Origin: Flavobacterium sp. WV_118_3 | GTDB lineage: Bacteria; Bacteroidota; Bacteroidia; Flavobacteriales; Flavobacteriaceae | DNA: 64,000 bases | Assembly (NCBI RefSeq): GCF_039778605.1 | Contig: NZ_CP156060.1 | Location: forward strand, 1,674,001 to 1,738,000 | Direction: 5' to 3' | In this document: piece by piece, positions 15,871 through 25,558 of the stretch | How the letters are laid out: every line of letters starts with the position of its first letter | How positions within the stretch are numbered: position 1 is the stretch's first letter | Made by a program: the position numbers and the translations under genes | Notes under the pieces: model-generated | The model's input: the letters and a program-made list of their open reading frames with translations, nothing else | The model's database searches: none | Told to the model about the DNA's origin: nothing

Positions 15871-16813
15871 GGATAAAACAATACTTAAAGAGCTAACCCG
15901 GATTATTGATCAAATCAAAATCGAAACTACGCATATCCATTACAATGGAAAATCTTTTCCGGTTACGTCTGAAAACGCTGTTACCGTACTCACCGGTTTG
16001 CTTTATTCAGAATGCTATATGTTAAAAGAACGCTATCAGTTACAACCGCTACAAAATTTTGATCTTCTACAAAACGATGCCAGTGGTTTTATTCATCTTC
16101 TTTCCCAAAACAACCATACCAAAGAAAAACTGGAACTGGGTTGGGAAGTGCAACAAACCTATACAAACGGCTATGTCGAGATCGTCCGAAACAATGAAAA
16201 ACAAATCGTAAATGCGTCCGCTATAAAAAAGCTTGCTCCCGGAGAGCAAACCGTTTCGGTGCTTTTCCCAAAAGAAGACCGCTACCGGCAACCAACTTTT
16301 TATTATGCCTTTAGTAATGCGCCTATGGATACGATCACAAAACTGGTTCGTATTTACTGGAATTGTACCTGTGAAGGTGCTCCCGTATTACTTGACGTCC
16401 TGACAACCCGTCTGAATCAGTATAACATTCCGTTTCTTTTTAAATGCCTGAGTCATCCGGAACATTATTTTCGTCGTGATGCCGCCGTTTTATATATCGA
16501 CGAGAGTCTTATGCCGCTTCTGGAACGGATACTGCCCGAACTGATTTCCGCTATGGAGCCTTATCTTGAAGAAGATGTTCCGCTTTTTTCCTATCGCCAC
16601 AGTAAAGGCGTAGGTATAGCCGAAAACCCGAGCGCACAGGAAAGCTTTGGCATGAATCGCATGACTATCGTGGCGGAGACATTACTTCAAACCACATCAA
16701 AGAATTTACCCACCAAGGTCATCCTTCGCGAAATAGCAACTGCCTTTCAAAAAAAGGGAATCAATCCATTGGCTACGTATCTTAATAAAGGATCCAAAAT
16801 CCTGTACAATTAA
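15863..16813 (+). CDS. HopA1-family protein, putative phospho-Ser/Thr lyase
   Basis: 316 residues, soluble. The C-terminal part matches the HopA1 (type III effector) family: RIYWNCTCEGAPVLLDVL, LNQYNIPFLFKCL, YFRRDAAVLYID, EEDVPLFSYRHSKGVGIAEN and ESFGMNRM. In thioamitide and class V lanthipeptide clusters, HopA1-domain proteins act next to an APH kinase to eliminate phosphate from pSer/pThr and yield dehydro-amino acids. Placed between an APH kinase (8-base overlap) and a LanC gene (11-base gap), the same role is likely here. This is a chromosomal biosynthetic setting; nothing suggests a secreted effector. Confidence 0.75.
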   Translation: MFKDKTILKELTRIIDQIKIETTHIHYNGKSFPVTSENAVTVLTGLLYSECYMLKERYQLQPLQNFDLLQNDASGFIHLLSQNNHTKEKLELGWEVQQTYTNGYVEIVRNNEKQIVNASAIKKLAPGEQTVSVLFPKEDRYRQPTFYYAFSNAPMDTITKLVRIYWNCTCEGAPVLLDVLTTRLNQYNIPFLFKCLSHPEHYFRRDAAVLYIDESLMPLLERILPELISAMEPYLEEDVPLFSYRHSKGVGIAENPSAQESFGMNRMTIVAETLLQTTSKNLPTKVILREIATAFQKKGINPLATYLNKGSKILYN

Positions 16814-16824
16814 AAACAAATAGC

Positions 16825-18042
16825 ATGAATACAACCGATAAAACCATTTTTCTGGAAACCGCCTGGGACATTGCCTGTGAACTGATCAAAAGCAGTATAT
16901 GGCAAGGCGATTCCTGTACCTGGCAGGGTTATTCCATGGAAGCCGTTAACGGAAAATACGAAGGCATTTTACGGACATTCGGTGCCGATATCTATTCCGG
17001 AACTTCCGGTATCGCTTTGTTTTTAGCCGCTTTGTATTCGGAAAAGAAAGATGCTGTATTGCTCAAAACAATTGAAGGTTGTTTGTCGCAGATGACATCT
17101 TTAATGCATACGGCACCCGATCACGGTTTTTATTCCGGGAAACCGGGTATCGCTTCAGCATTGATCAAAATTGGAAGTCAACTGGAGCGAAGCGAAATTG
17201 TTGCCGCGGGGATCAAATTACTCGAAAGTATTCCAACTACTTCATTACAATCATATGAAATAGATGTGATTAGCGGTGCTGCCGGTACTATTCCGGTACT
17301 ATTGGATGTTTACAAAACTTATCCTAATCCTGTACTTCTGGATAAGGCCATCGCGCTTGGTGATTTGCTCTATCATTCCGCTGAAAAAAATAAGGATGTA
17401 TGGTCCTGGCGTACCGTTCCGTCGCAAAAGAACCTTACCGGTTTTTCACACGGATCGTCCGGTATTGCACTGGCACTGCTTCAATTATATGAAGTGACAG
17501 AAAACCCGCAATTTCTGGAAGCTGCGACGGGCGGTTTCAATTACGAAAGGCAATCGTTTGATGCCACGCAACACAACTGGCCGGATTTTAGGGATGGCGT
17601 ATCGACGACCTACAATACGGTTTGCGGTTTGGCCTGGTGTCATGGCGCGCCGGGTATTGCTTTATCCCGATTAAAAGCGAATCGGATAAAACCGGATAGC
17701 ACTTTTGAACAGGAAATGTTTGTCGCACTGACGACCACAAAAGACAATGTCTACCACAATCTTATGGACAACCTCAACCATACCAATTATTCGCTATGCC
17801 ACGGTATTGCCGGCAATGCCGAAATATTACTGGATTGTAGTCCGGAATACTATCAACTGGCAGAAACGGTAGGAACAGCGGGAATTTATAAATACAAAAC
17901 AAACCGACTTCCGTGGCCAACGGGTGTCAATAGTGGTCAATATACACCGGGGTTGATGATGGGAATTGCCGGAACCGGCTATTTTTACCTCAGATTATTG
18001 GATCCGGAAAAACATAAATCGTTACTCTTACCCGGATGTTAA
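16825..18042 (+). CDS. LanC-like lanthionine cyclase
   Basis: 405 residues, the size of a stand-alone LanC. Repeated GxxG segments of the alpha/alpha toroid are visible: IYSGTSGIALFLA (57-69), FYSGKPGIASAL, FSHGSSGIALALL (207-219), AWCHGAPGIAL (270-280), SLCHGIAGNAE (323-333) and MMGIAGTGYFYL. The zinc ligands C272, C325 and H326 are all present, as is the catalytic-region H209. Wording near 205-255 (GFSHGSSGIALALLQLYE, YERQSFD, NWPDFR) is closest to LanM C-terminal cyclase domains. It should add Cys thiols to dehydro-residues of the repeat protein. Oddity: its last residues, SLLLPGC, nearly copy the substrate module TTLLPGC. A terminator follows at 18087. Confidence 0.85.
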   Translation: MNTTDKTIFLETAWDIACELIKSSIWQGDSCTWQGYSMEAVNGKYEGILRTFGADIYSGTSGIALFLAALYSEKKDAVLLKTIEGCLSQMTSLMHTAPDHGFYSGKPGIASALIKIGSQLERSEIVAAGIKLLESIPTTSLQSYEIDVISGAAGTIPVLLDVYKTYPNPVLLDKAIALGDLLYHSAEKNKDVWSWRTVPSQKNLTGFSHGSSGIALALLQLYEVTENPQFLEAATGGFNYERQSFDATQHNWPDFRDGVSTTYNTVCGLAWCHGAPGIALSRLKANRIKPDSTFEQEMFVALTTTKDNVYHNLMDNLNHTNYSLCHGIAGNAEILLDCSPEYYQLAETVGTAGIYKYKTNRLPWPTGVNSGQYTPGLMMGIAGTGYFYLRLLDPEKHKSLLLPGC

Positions 18043-18086
18043 TAAAATGGCTCCATAATTTGTTTCCATATACTATTTTAAACTCA

Positions 18087-18117
18087 AAATCCTGATCATG
18101 AAAGATCAGGATTTTTA
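18087..18117. terminator. Bidirectional terminator between the LanC gene and ilvA
   Basis: AAAATCCTGATC (18087-18098) pairs with GATCAGGATTTT (18105-18116) around ATGAAA, with a T-run on the plus side and a matching A-run giving T on the minus strand. It serves both convergent operons. Confidence 0.85.
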
Positions 18118-18128
18118 TTTGATAAATT

Positions 18129-19391
18129 TTAAATCAGTAAATTCATCAACAACGGTTTATCATTCAAATAATTGACATAAAAGCCCTGTTGCTTCATTTT
18201 AAACAGTAACGATTCAAAATCCTGATATTGTTTGACAACAATGCCAACAATAGCCATTCCTTTTTCTTTTGAATTTTTCTTAGTGTATTCAAAATACGTA
18301 ATATCGTCGTCCGGTCCCAATACATCCATCACAAAATGACGCAAAGCCCCCGGTCGCTGCGGAAATTTCACCAGAAAATAATGTTTCAACTGTTTGTATA
18401 ACAACGCTTTTTCCTTGATTTCTTCCATACGGGTGATGTCATTATTGCTTCCGCTAACAATACATACAATATTTTTACCGGCCAGTTCTTCCGTATCATA
18501 ACTTTTAAGTGCCGCAACCGATAAAGCACCCGCCGGTTCCACTACAATCGCATCTTTATTGTAAAGCGAAAGTATCGTTTCGCAAACCAATCCTTCCGGA
18601 ACGGTTATAATGTCGTGTAAGGTATTCTTACATATTCCGAATGTATAATTACCGACCTGTTGCACGGCCGCTCCGTCTATAAAATGACTAATCGTATTTA
18701 AGCGTACCGGTTTGCCGCTTTCGACGGCTTTTAACATACTGGCTGCTCCTTCCGGTTCGACACCCACCACTCGGGTTTCCGGCGAAAGCATTTGAAATAT
18801 GGCACTGATACCCGCTGCCAGTCCACCGCCTCCTATTGGCACAAAAACATAGTCGATCGGTTCCTTAGATTGTTCGAGTATTTCCAATGCCACAGTAGCC
18901 TGTCCTTCAATAATCACCGGATCATCAAACGGGTGAATAAAAACAGCGTCGTGTTCCCTGCAAAAAGCCATAGCGGCTTCTTTGGCTTCATCAAAAATAT
19001 CTCCCGATAAAATTATCGTGATATACTCTTCTCCAAACATTTTTACCTGCTCCAGTTTTTGTTTTGGAGTCGTTAGCGGCATAAAAATGGTTCCTTTGGC
19101 TTTCATTTTCTTACAAGCCAGTGCCACTCCCTGAGCATGATTGCCAGCGCTGGCACATACGATTCCCTTTTGCAACTCCTCCGCCGTAAGCGAAATCATC
19201 TTATTATAAGCACCTCTTATCTTATAGGAACGTACCGGTTGTAAGTCTTCCCGTTTCAGACTTACCCTGGCTTTTAATGCCGTCGATAAATTCGTATGAT
19301 ACTGCAATGGTGTTTTGTGGATTTCTTTTTTTAAATTACCCGCTGCCATACGAATAGCCTCAAGTTTTGGAAAATACGCATTGCTTTTCAT
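18129..19391 (-). CDS. ilvA: Threonine ammonia-lyase (biosynthetic threonine dehydratase)
   Basis: 420 residues. Converts threonine to 2-oxobutanoate, the committed step to isoleucine. The PLP Lys is K57 in SYKIRGAYNKM, the substrate loop is ASAGNHAQGVA, and the PLP phosphate-binding GGGGLAAGIS follows. The C-terminal part (about 335-420; YFLVKFPQRPGALRHFVMDV) is an ACT-like regulatory domain, so feedback control by isoleucine/valine is expected. Last gene of the ilv operon, only 2 bases after ilvC. Confidence 0.93.
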   Translation of the reverse strand: MKSNAYFPKLEAIRMAAGNLKKEIHKTPLQYHTNLSTALKARVSLKREDLQPVRSYKIRGAYNKMISLTAEELQKGIVCASAGNHAQGVALACKKMKAKGTIFMPLTTPKQKLEQVKMFGEEYITIILSGDIFDEAKEAAMAFCREHDAVFIHPFDDPVIIEGQATVALEILEQSKEPIDYVFVPIGGGGLAAGISAIFQMLSPETRVVGVEPEGAASMLKAVESGKPVRLNTISHFIDGAAVQQVGNYTFGICKNTLHDIITVPEGLVCETILSLYNKDAIVVEPAGALSVAALKSYDTEELAGKNIVCIVSGSNNDITRMEEIKEKALLYKQLKHYFLVKFPQRPGALRHFVMDVLGPDDDITYFEYTKKNSKEKGMAIVGIVVKQYQDFESLLFKMKQQGFYVNYLNDKPLLMNLLI

Positions 19392-19393
19392 AA

Positions 19394-20440
19394 CTAATTG
19401 TTTTCAGGTCTAAGGCTACGAACTATTTTTCCCGCCTGCCACATTTCACTTTCACGTAACGCTGATAATTCCGCTTCAAGTCGGATTCTGTAATCGGATT
19501 TACTATTACTGTCAATAACCTGCTGTGCCTCTTGTCCGGTGGCTACACTCTCGTACAAGGCTTCAAAAAGTGGCAGGTTCACATCCCGGAAACGTTTCCA
19601 CCAGTCCAACGCTCCTCTTTGGGCCGTCGTACTGCAATTGGCATACATCCAGTCCATTCCGTTTTCGGACACCAACGGCATTAACGACTGCGTCAGTTCT
19701 TCGACGGTTTCATTAAATGCTTCGGATGGACTATGCCCGTTTTTTCGCAATACTTCATATTGTGCCGCAAAAAGTCCCTGAATCGCTCCCATTAAAGTGC
19801 CACGTTCACCCACCAGATCGCTATAGACTTCTTTTTTAAAATCCGTTTCAAACAGGTAGCCACTTCCAATCGCAATACCCAAAGCTATAACCCGCTCCCT
19901 TCCCCTTCCGGTGGCGTCCTGATAGAGCGCATAACTACTGTTTAATCCCCGGTTTTCTAAAAACATTCGGCGTAATGACGTTCCCGAACCTTTTGGTGCA
20001 ACCAGAAAAACATCTACATCCGACGGTGGAACAATTCCGGTATGGGTATTAAAAGTTATACCAAAACCATGTGAAAAGTATAAGGCTTTACCCGATGTGA
20101 GGTGTTTTTTTACTTTTGGCCAGTATTCAATTTGGGCGGCATCACTTAACAAATAACAAATAATCGTCCCCAGAATCAATGCGGCTTCAATCTCAAACAG
20201 GGTTTTTCCGGGCACAAATCCATCCTGTATTGCTTTATCCCATGATTTTGAATTCTTCCGTTGTCCAATGATAACCGTAATACCGTTATCCCGCAGATTT
20301 AGTGCCTGACCGGGTCCCTGTACTCCATATCCGATTATCGCGACAACTTCATCTTTTAATACCTCACACGCATGCTCCAAACTAAACTCTTCCCGTGTAA
20401 CGACCTGCTCTGCTATACCTCCAAAATACAATGTTGCCAT
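19394..20440 (-). CDS. ilvC: Ketol-acid reductoisomerase
   Basis: 348 residues. Rearranges and reduces acetolactate/acetohydroxybutyrate to the dihydroxy-acids of valine and isoleucine synthesis. The Rossmann motif is AIIGYGVQGPGQALNLRD, followed by VIIGQRKNSKSW, where R/S residues suggest NADPH preference. FLVAPKGSGTSLRR and DLVGERGTLMG hold metal and substrate contacts (D and E of the DLxGERG motif). The length is that of the short enzyme found in Bacteroidota. It lies 34 bases after ilvN. Confidence 0.93.
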   Translation of the reverse strand: MATLYFGGIAEQVVTREEFSLEHACEVLKDEVVAIIGYGVQGPGQALNLRDNGITVIIGQRKNSKSWDKAIQDGFVPGKTLFEIEAALILGTIICYLLSDAAQIEYWPKVKKHLTSGKALYFSHGFGITFNTHTGIVPPSDVDVFLVAPKGSGTSLRRMFLENRGLNSSYALYQDATGRGRERVIALGIAIGSGYLFETDFKKEVYSDLVGERGTLMGAIQGLFAAQYEVLRKNGHSPSEAFNETVEELTQSLMPLVSENGMDWMYANCSTTAQRGALDWWKRFRDVNLPLFEALYESVATGQEAQQVIDSNSKSDYRIRLEAELSALRESEMWQAGKIVRSLRPENN

Positions 20441-20474
20441 ATTAATTCCCTTTTTAGATTGTTATTTTCTTTGT

Positions 20475-20993
20475 TTATTTCCCCATGAATTGATGCAATT
20501 CATGTCGGTTTTTTGATAGCCCTATCCGGGAACTCATTGAAAATTCTTCCAGTCCCAATGGTTTTAAAACTTCCATAAGCTCGTTGATTTCATCCCGGTG
20601 TCCGGTGACTTCAAACACTGTATAATCCTTACGTATGACCAGTATACTGATCTTGTATTCCCGTAAAATCTGTATCCCCTTTGTCTTGGAGGCCATTATT
20701 TTTGTCGGTACTTTATATAAAGCCATTTCCTGCCAGATAAGTTCCTCGTTGGTATAGTAATAGACTTTTAAAACATCTACCTGTTTTTCTAATAAATAAG
20801 CTAGTTTCCGGATAGTATCATCGGTATCCACAACAACAATCGTAAACCGTTGAATATCGGAAACTTCTGTTGGTCCGGCATTGATACTATCGATATTGAT
20901 TTTCATCTTAAAAAATAATAACGCAATACGATTTATAAGTCCGATAGCATTTTCGGTGTAAATTGTAATCGTAAATTCCTGTTTTCGATTCAT
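20475..20993 (-). CDS. ilvN: Acetolactate synthase small (regulatory) subunit
   Basis: 172 residues. An N-terminal ACT domain (FTITIYTENAIGLINRIALL, FKMKINIDSINAGPTEVSDI) binds the feedback amino acid, and a second ACT-like region (about 88-165; YTVFEVTGHRDEINELMEVL) is typical of IlvN/IlvH. It activates and confers valine-type feedback on the catalytic subunit encoded just upstream (12-base gap). Confidence 0.9.
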   Translation of the reverse strand: MNRKQEFTITIYTENAIGLINRIALLFFKMKINIDSINAGPTEVSDIQRFTIVVVDTDDTIRKLAYLLEKQVDVLKVYYYTNEELIWQEMALYKVPTKIMASKTKGIQILREYKISILVIRKDYTVFEVTGHRDEINELMEVLKPLGLEEFSMSSRIGLSKNRHELHQFMGK

Positions 20994-21005
20994 TTCTATA
21001 GCATT

Positions 21006-22760
21006 TTAAATTTCATTTTTATTGAATACAACTTCCGATACACTTTTTCCCTGTGGTACCATCGGGAAGATGTTATTTTCTCTTCCTACTACGACTTCCA
21101 ACAGGTAACTCCCTTTATGATGAAACATTTGTTCTAATGCATTTTGCAGGTCTTCTCTTTTTTCCACCCGTTTTCCTGGAATTTTATACCCTCGGGCTAC
21201 CTGAACATAATCCGGACTTTCAATAGCCACGCAGGAATAGCGACTTTCGTTAAAAAGTTCCTGCCATTGCCGCACCATCCCTAAAAAGTTATTGTTCAGG
21301 ATTAGTAACTTTATATTGGGCTTAAATTGCATGATTGTTCCCAGTTCCTGTATGCTCATCTGAACACCACCATCCCCCATAATCGCGATTACCTGACGTG
21401 TCATAGCTCCGTAATATGCACCGATAGCAGCAGGAATAGCAAATCCCATCGTTCCGAGTCCACCACTGGTGATGTTGCTTTTCGAATGTTTGTAATGTGC
21501 ATAACGACAGGTTATCATCTGATGCTGTCCGACATCGGTAACCATAATCGCTTCACCTTTGGTCAGTTTATTAAGATTGTGAATTACCTCTCCCATTGTT
21601 AGCTCATCCCCGGAAGGGTAAATTTCATTTTGGATTACTTTTTTATTTTCTATCACGGCACAATCCTCAAAGCGTTTGTACCAATCCTTGTGTGTATTGG
21701 AAATAACAAGTCCGCTTAGTAATGATAGCGTCTCTTTACAGTCACCACACACCGGAATATCAGCTTTTACATTTTTATGGATTTCGGCACGATCAATATC
21801 CAGATGAATTACTTTTGCCTGGGTGGCATACCGATCCAGACGGCCTGTCACGCGATCGTCAAAACGCATCCCGATCGCAATCAACACATCACATTCATTC
21901 GTTAACAAATTGGGGCCATAATTTCCATGCATCCCAACCATCCCTACCGCCAGTGGATGATCAGTTGGAATCGCACTCATCCCCAGTATTGTCCACGCTA
22001 CCGGAATACCGGTTTTCTCAATAAAATGCCGCAACTCGATTTCTGCTTTTCCCAGTAAAACCCCTTGTCCGATAATTGCAAAAGGACGCTTTGACATGTT
22101 GATTAACATAGCTGCCTGCGCGATACATTCTATATTCGGAACGGCTATTGGTTTATAACTTCTGAGAAAATTGCATGGTGTATAGTGTTCAAAAACTATT
22201 TTTTGCAATTGGGCATTCTTGGTAACATCAATTACAACTGGTCCCGGCCTTCCGGATCGGGCTATATAAAATGCCTTAGCTAATACTACCGGAAGTTCTT
22301 CGGCATCGGTTACCTGACAATTCCATTTGGTTACCGGTGTGGTAATCCCAATCACATCGATTTCCTGAAAAGCATCAGTTCCTAAAAGATGGGCATACAC
22401 CTGACCGGTAATACAAACTACTGGTGTACTGTCTAACAAGGCATCGGCAAGCCCGGTAACCAGATTGGTTGCACCCGGTCCGCTGGTTGCCAATACGACA
22501 CCAACTTTTCCGGATACCCGTGCATAGCCCTGAGCTGCGTGAATAGCTCCTTGTTCATGGCGTACCAGTATGTGTTCTAGTTTTCCTTTATAATCGTACA
22601 AAGCATCATATAATGGCATAATAGCACCACCCGGATAACCAAAAAGGGTTGTAACTCCTTCATTCCTAAATATTTCGAGTATAACCTGGCTACCGGTTCT
22701 ATTTACCGATAAGCTTATCTCATCCGACTCTATATCGCGTTTTTCCATCATATCAATCAC
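21006..22760 (-). CDS. ilvB: Acetolactate synthase large (catalytic) subunit
   Basis: 584 residues, TPP- and FAD-dependent. The N-terminal TPP domain has LFGYPGGAIMPLYDAL and the catalytic Glu in RHEQGAIHAAQGYAR. The central FAD domain includes IAIGMRFDDRVTGR. The C-terminal TPP site has MGDGGVQMSIQELGTI followed by LILNNNFLGMVRQWQ. It condenses pyruvate with pyruvate or 2-oxobutanoate. Start ATG at 22760; further Met codons at residues 4 and 5 are alternatives. It lies 3 bases after ilvD. Confidence 0.93.
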   Translation of the reverse strand: MIDMMEKRDIESDEISLSVNRTGSQVILEIFRNEGVTTLFGYPGGAIMPLYDALYDYKGKLEHILVRHEQGAIHAAQGYARVSGKVGVVLATSGPGATNLVTGLADALLDSTPVVCITGQVYAHLLGTDAFQEIDVIGITTPVTKWNCQVTDAEELPVVLAKAFYIARSGRPGPVVIDVTKNAQLQKIVFEHYTPCNFLRSYKPIAVPNIECIAQAAMLINMSKRPFAIIGQGVLLGKAEIELRHFIEKTGIPVAWTILGMSAIPTDHPLAVGMVGMHGNYGPNLLTNECDVLIAIGMRFDDRVTGRLDRYATQAKVIHLDIDRAEIHKNVKADIPVCGDCKETLSLLSGLVISNTHKDWYKRFEDCAVIENKKVIQNEIYPSGDELTMGEVIHNLNKLTKGEAIMVTDVGQHQMITCRYAHYKHSKSNITSGGLGTMGFAIPAAIGAYYGAMTRQVIAIMGDGGVQMSIQELGTIMQFKPNIKLLILNNNFLGMVRQWQELFNESRYSCVAIESPDYVQVARGYKIPGKRVEKREDLQNALEQMFHHKGSYLLEVVVGRENNIFPMVPQGKSVSEVVFNKNEI

Positions 22761-22763
22761 AAT

Positions 22764-24440
22764 TTATGCATCTGTCACACAACCCTCCGAGGCCGATGAT
22801 ACCGTTAATGCGTATTTATACAACAATCCTTTTGTGACTTTTAATTTCGGTTGTTTCCATTGTTGTTTCCGGATTTCGATTTCTTTATCTGAAACCTGTA
22901 ATTCCAGTGTATTATTAACCGCATCTATAGCAATACGGTCGCCATCCTGAATAAAAGCGATCAATCCACCTTCATAAGCTTCGGGGGTAATATGCCCTAC
23001 AACAAAACCGTGGGTCCCTCCGCTAAACCGTCCATCTGTTAATAAAGCAACACTTTTTCCGAAACCGGCTCCGATTAAGGCACTGGTTGGTTTTAGCATT
23101 TCCGGCATACCCGGCGCACCTTTTGGTCCTTCGTTGCGAATTACAATCACATCACCATGGTGTATTTTTCCATTTTGAATACTGGCAATCAGTTCTTTTT
23201 CGCTTTCGAAAACCCGTGCCGGACCGCTAAAAAAAGTACCTTCTTTTCCACTGATTTTGGCAACACTTCCGTTTTGAGCCAGATTGCCGTATAAAATTCT
23301 TAAATGCCCGGTGGCCTTAATCGGATCTGTTAACGGTTTTATGATCGATTGTCGGGTAAAATCGAGTCCTTTAACCTGTTCTAAATTTTCGGCTACCGTT
23401 TTTCCGGTTACGGTAAGACAATCCCCATGAAGCAAACCTTCCCGTAGTAGATATTTCATTACTGCCGGTATTCCTCCCTGTTCGTGTATATCCTGCATGA
23501 GATATGTCCCACTAGGCTTTAAATCGGCAAGAACCGGTGTTTTATCGCTCATCTTCTGAAAATCATACGGAGTCAATAGTATCCCTACACTTTTGGCCAT
23601 GGCTATCAGATGCAATACAGCATTGGTACTTCCGCCGAGAATGATCGTTAGGCGCATTGCATTTTCAAAGGCTTTACGGGTCATAATATCTGTTGGCTTA
23701 ATATCCTGTTCCAAGAGCCTTTTTAAATACCATCCGGCATCCAGACACTCCTGTCGCTTTTCGAAACTCATCGCCGGATTGGAAGCCGAATACGGCAGAC
23801 TCATGCCCAGTGCTTCTATTGCCGAAGCCATCGTATTGGCCGTATACATTCCGCCACAGGCTCCGGGTCCGGGGCAAGCATTTTTGATAATACCATTATA
23901 CGTTGCTTCACTTAATTGCCCGGCGATTTTTTTTCCAAACGCTTCAAAGGCCGAAACAATATTTAGTTTTTCTCCGTTATAATAACCCGGTGCTATGGTC
24001 CCGCCATAAACCATCAAAGCCGGTCGGTTAAGTCGTCCCATGGCGATAATACTCCCCGGCATGTTTTTATCACAACCCGGTAATGCAATCAAACCATCGT
24101 AATATTGAGCACCACATACCGCTTCGATACTGTCGGCGATCACTTCCCGGCTTACCAGTGAATAACGCATGCCGTCGGTACCGTTGCTTATACCGTCACT
24201 CACACCAATCGTATTAAAAACCAATCCGGCCAATCCTTCCTCCCAGCTTCCTTTTTTTACGAGTTGCGCCAGATCATTCAGGTGCTTGTTACACGGATTT
24301 CCATCATATCCCATACTGACAATCCCTACCTGTGCTTTGTCCATATCAGCATCAGTAAAACCGATCCCGTATAACATGGCTTTGGCTGCCGGATAATTGT
24401 CACCTTGCGTTAATAGCGCTGAATATTTATTTTTTTTCAT
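22764..24440 (-). CDS. ilvD: Dihydroxy-acid dehydratase
   Basis: 558 residues, the usual size. Converts dihydroxy-acids to 2-oxo acids for valine and isoleucine. Iron-sulfur Cys residues are in GCDKNMPGS and [14 protein letters not shown]; a third family signature, [19 protein letters not shown], is near the C-terminus. The start overlaps the ilvE stop by 4 bases (ATGA type), so translation is coupled. Confidence 0.93.
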   Translation of the reverse strand: MKKNKYSALLTQGDNYPAAKAMLYGIGFTDADMDKAQVGIVSMGYDGNPCNKHLNDLAQLVKKGSWEEGLAGLVFNTIGVSDGISNGTDGMRYSLVSREVIADSIEAVCGAQYYDGLIALPGCDKNMPGSIIAMGRLNRPALMVYGGTIAPGYYNGEKLNIVSAFEAFGKKIAGQLSEATYNGIIKNACPGPGACGGMYTANTMASAIEALGMSLPYSASNPAMSFEKRQECLDAGWYLKRLLEQDIKPTDIMTRKAFENAMRLTIILGGSTNAVLHLIAMAKSVGILLTPYDFQKMSDKTPVLADLKPSGTYLMQDIHEQGGIPAVMKYLLREGLLHGDCLTVTGKTVAENLEQVKGLDFTRQSIIKPLTDPIKATGHLRILYGNLAQNGSVAKISGKEGTFFSGPARVFESEKELIASIQNGKIHHGDVIVIRNEGPKGAPGMPEMLKPTSALIGAGFGKSVALLTDGRFSGGTHGFVVGHITPEAYEGGLIAFIQDGDRIAIDAVNNTLELQVSDKEIEIRKQQWKQPKLKVTKGLLYKYALTVSSASEGCVTDA

Positions 24441-25333
24441 TTTATTTTATTTCCAATCGCATCCATGCTTTTCCCTAAAACCAGACTGTTGTATGCTTTT
24501 TGTATCTGATTACTATAAGTATCACCCCATTTTTTGCAAAACGGAACGTCATCCAAAGAAGCCAACGTGACTATTTCGGCTGCCGTACCGCAAAAAAAAG
24601 CAGCATCAGCACCTTTCATCATTTCCGGTTTAAAAAATTTTTCCACTACCGGAATTTCCAGTTTTTTACTGATTTCAATAACCACAGCACGGGTTATTCC
24701 CGGAAGAATATTGTCTTTTGGCGGTGTGAATAATATTCCGCTTCTTTCGAAAAACACGTTCGCTCCGGAACTTTCCGCAACATTTCCATTGCTATCGAGC
24801 AATAAGGCTTCATCGAATCCCTTATCCCGGGCTTCCTGACAAGCTAATATTGAATTAACATAATGCCCACTTACTTTGGCTTTGACATGAAAAGCTTCCG
24901 GATTAGGTCGGCGATACGATGAAGTCATTACCCGTAACTGGTTGGTCAGATAGCCATTATTCCATTCCCATGCTTCAATAACCAGCTGACTTTCTTTTGC
25001 TTTTGAAAGTCCCATATTAGGTGAACTGATTACCAAAGGGCGTATATAAGCATCGCTAAAGTTGTTCTGTTTGAGTATTTCATAGGATAATTCAATCAAT
25101 TCCGGAGTAGTATACGAAAACGGAATGTGCATCGTTTCGGCCGAAAACCGCAAACGGTCGTAATGCTCCGCAACTTTAAAAATCTGTGTGCCATTTGGGG
25201 TTTTATACGATTTTATACCTTCGAATACAGCATACCCGTAATGAAGCGATTGTCCGTAAAGATCGGTTTTAGCTTCTGTGGCTTTTACAAAGTTTCCGTC
25301 GAAATAGATAATGGTGTCGTTGTCATAATACAT
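24437..25333 (-). CDS. ilvE: Branched-chain amino acid aminotransferase
   Basis: 298 residues, PLP fold-type IV. Key segments are [27 protein letters not shown], the PLP Lys probably K153 (KVSGHY), [20 protein letters not shown] and [17 protein letters not shown]. It catalyses the last step to Ile, Val and Leu. First structural gene of the ilv operon; its ATG lies 25 bases past the T-run of the second attenuator terminator. Confidence 0.93.
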   Translation of the reverse strand: MYYDNDTIIYFDGNFVKATEAKTDLYGQSLHYGYAVFEGIKSYKTPNGTQIFKVAEHYDRLRFSAETMHIPFSYTTPELIELSYEILKQNNFSDAYIRPLVISSPNMGLSKAKESQLVIEAWEWNNGYLTNQLRVMTSSYRRPNPEAFHVKAKVSGHYVNSILACQEARDKGFDEALLLDSNGNVAESSGANVFFERSGILFTPPKDNILPGITRAVVIEISKKLEIPVVEKFFKPEMMKGADAAFFCGTAAEIVTLASLDDVPFCKKWGDTYSNQIQKAYNSLVLGKSMDAIGNKIK

Positions 25334-25358
25334 AGTAAATACTTTTTAAATTTCGTTC

Positions 25359-25389
25359 AAAAAAAAGCCCCTCTCGATGTGAGAAGGGC
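25359..25389 (-). terminator. Second (promoter-distal) attenuator terminator of the ilv operon
   Basis: On the minus strand GCCCTTCTC pairs with GAGAGGGGC around ACATC (plus coordinates 25367-25375 / 25381-25389), followed by eight T (25359-25366). It follows a short Ile/Leu-ending open frame and precedes ilvE, so it is positioned as an attenuator. Confidence 0.8.
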
Positions 25390-25425
25390 CTGAATCATAT
25401 ACAAATATGATATATAGCTTCCTAC

Positions 25426-25482
25426 TCACGATAGCAAGAGTATAATAGTGTTTGAAATTGTATGTGTAACTTCTGGTTTCAT
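25426..25482 (-). CDS. Short putative leader peptide 2 (Thr/Ile/Leu-rich end)
   Basis: 18 codons, ATG at 25482, TGA at 25426-25428: MKPEVTHTISNTIILLLS. The last codons before stop include two Ile and three consecutive Leu, plus Thr upstream. It lies between two terminators, and its stop is 36 bases before terminator 2. It may report Ile/Leu-tRNA charging. Translation is unproven, and the peptide is short enough that chance cannot be excluded. Confidence 0.5.
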   Translation of the reverse strand: MKPEVTHTISNTIILLLS

Positions 25483-25501
25483 TTAGTATACATTTAAAAA
25501 T

Positions 25502-25532
25502 AAAAAAAGCCGCCCCAAAATCGGAACGGCTT
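25502..25532 (-). terminator. First attenuator terminator of the ilv operon
   Basis: On the minus strand AAGCCGTTCC pairs with GGGGCGGCTT (plus 25507-25516 / 25523-25532, two G-T wobbles) around GATTTT, followed by seven T. It lies 26 bases after the stop of the Ile/Thr/Val leader peptide. Confidence 0.85.
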
Positions 25533-25558
25533 TGTATGATTCATCTTTTATATTACTA

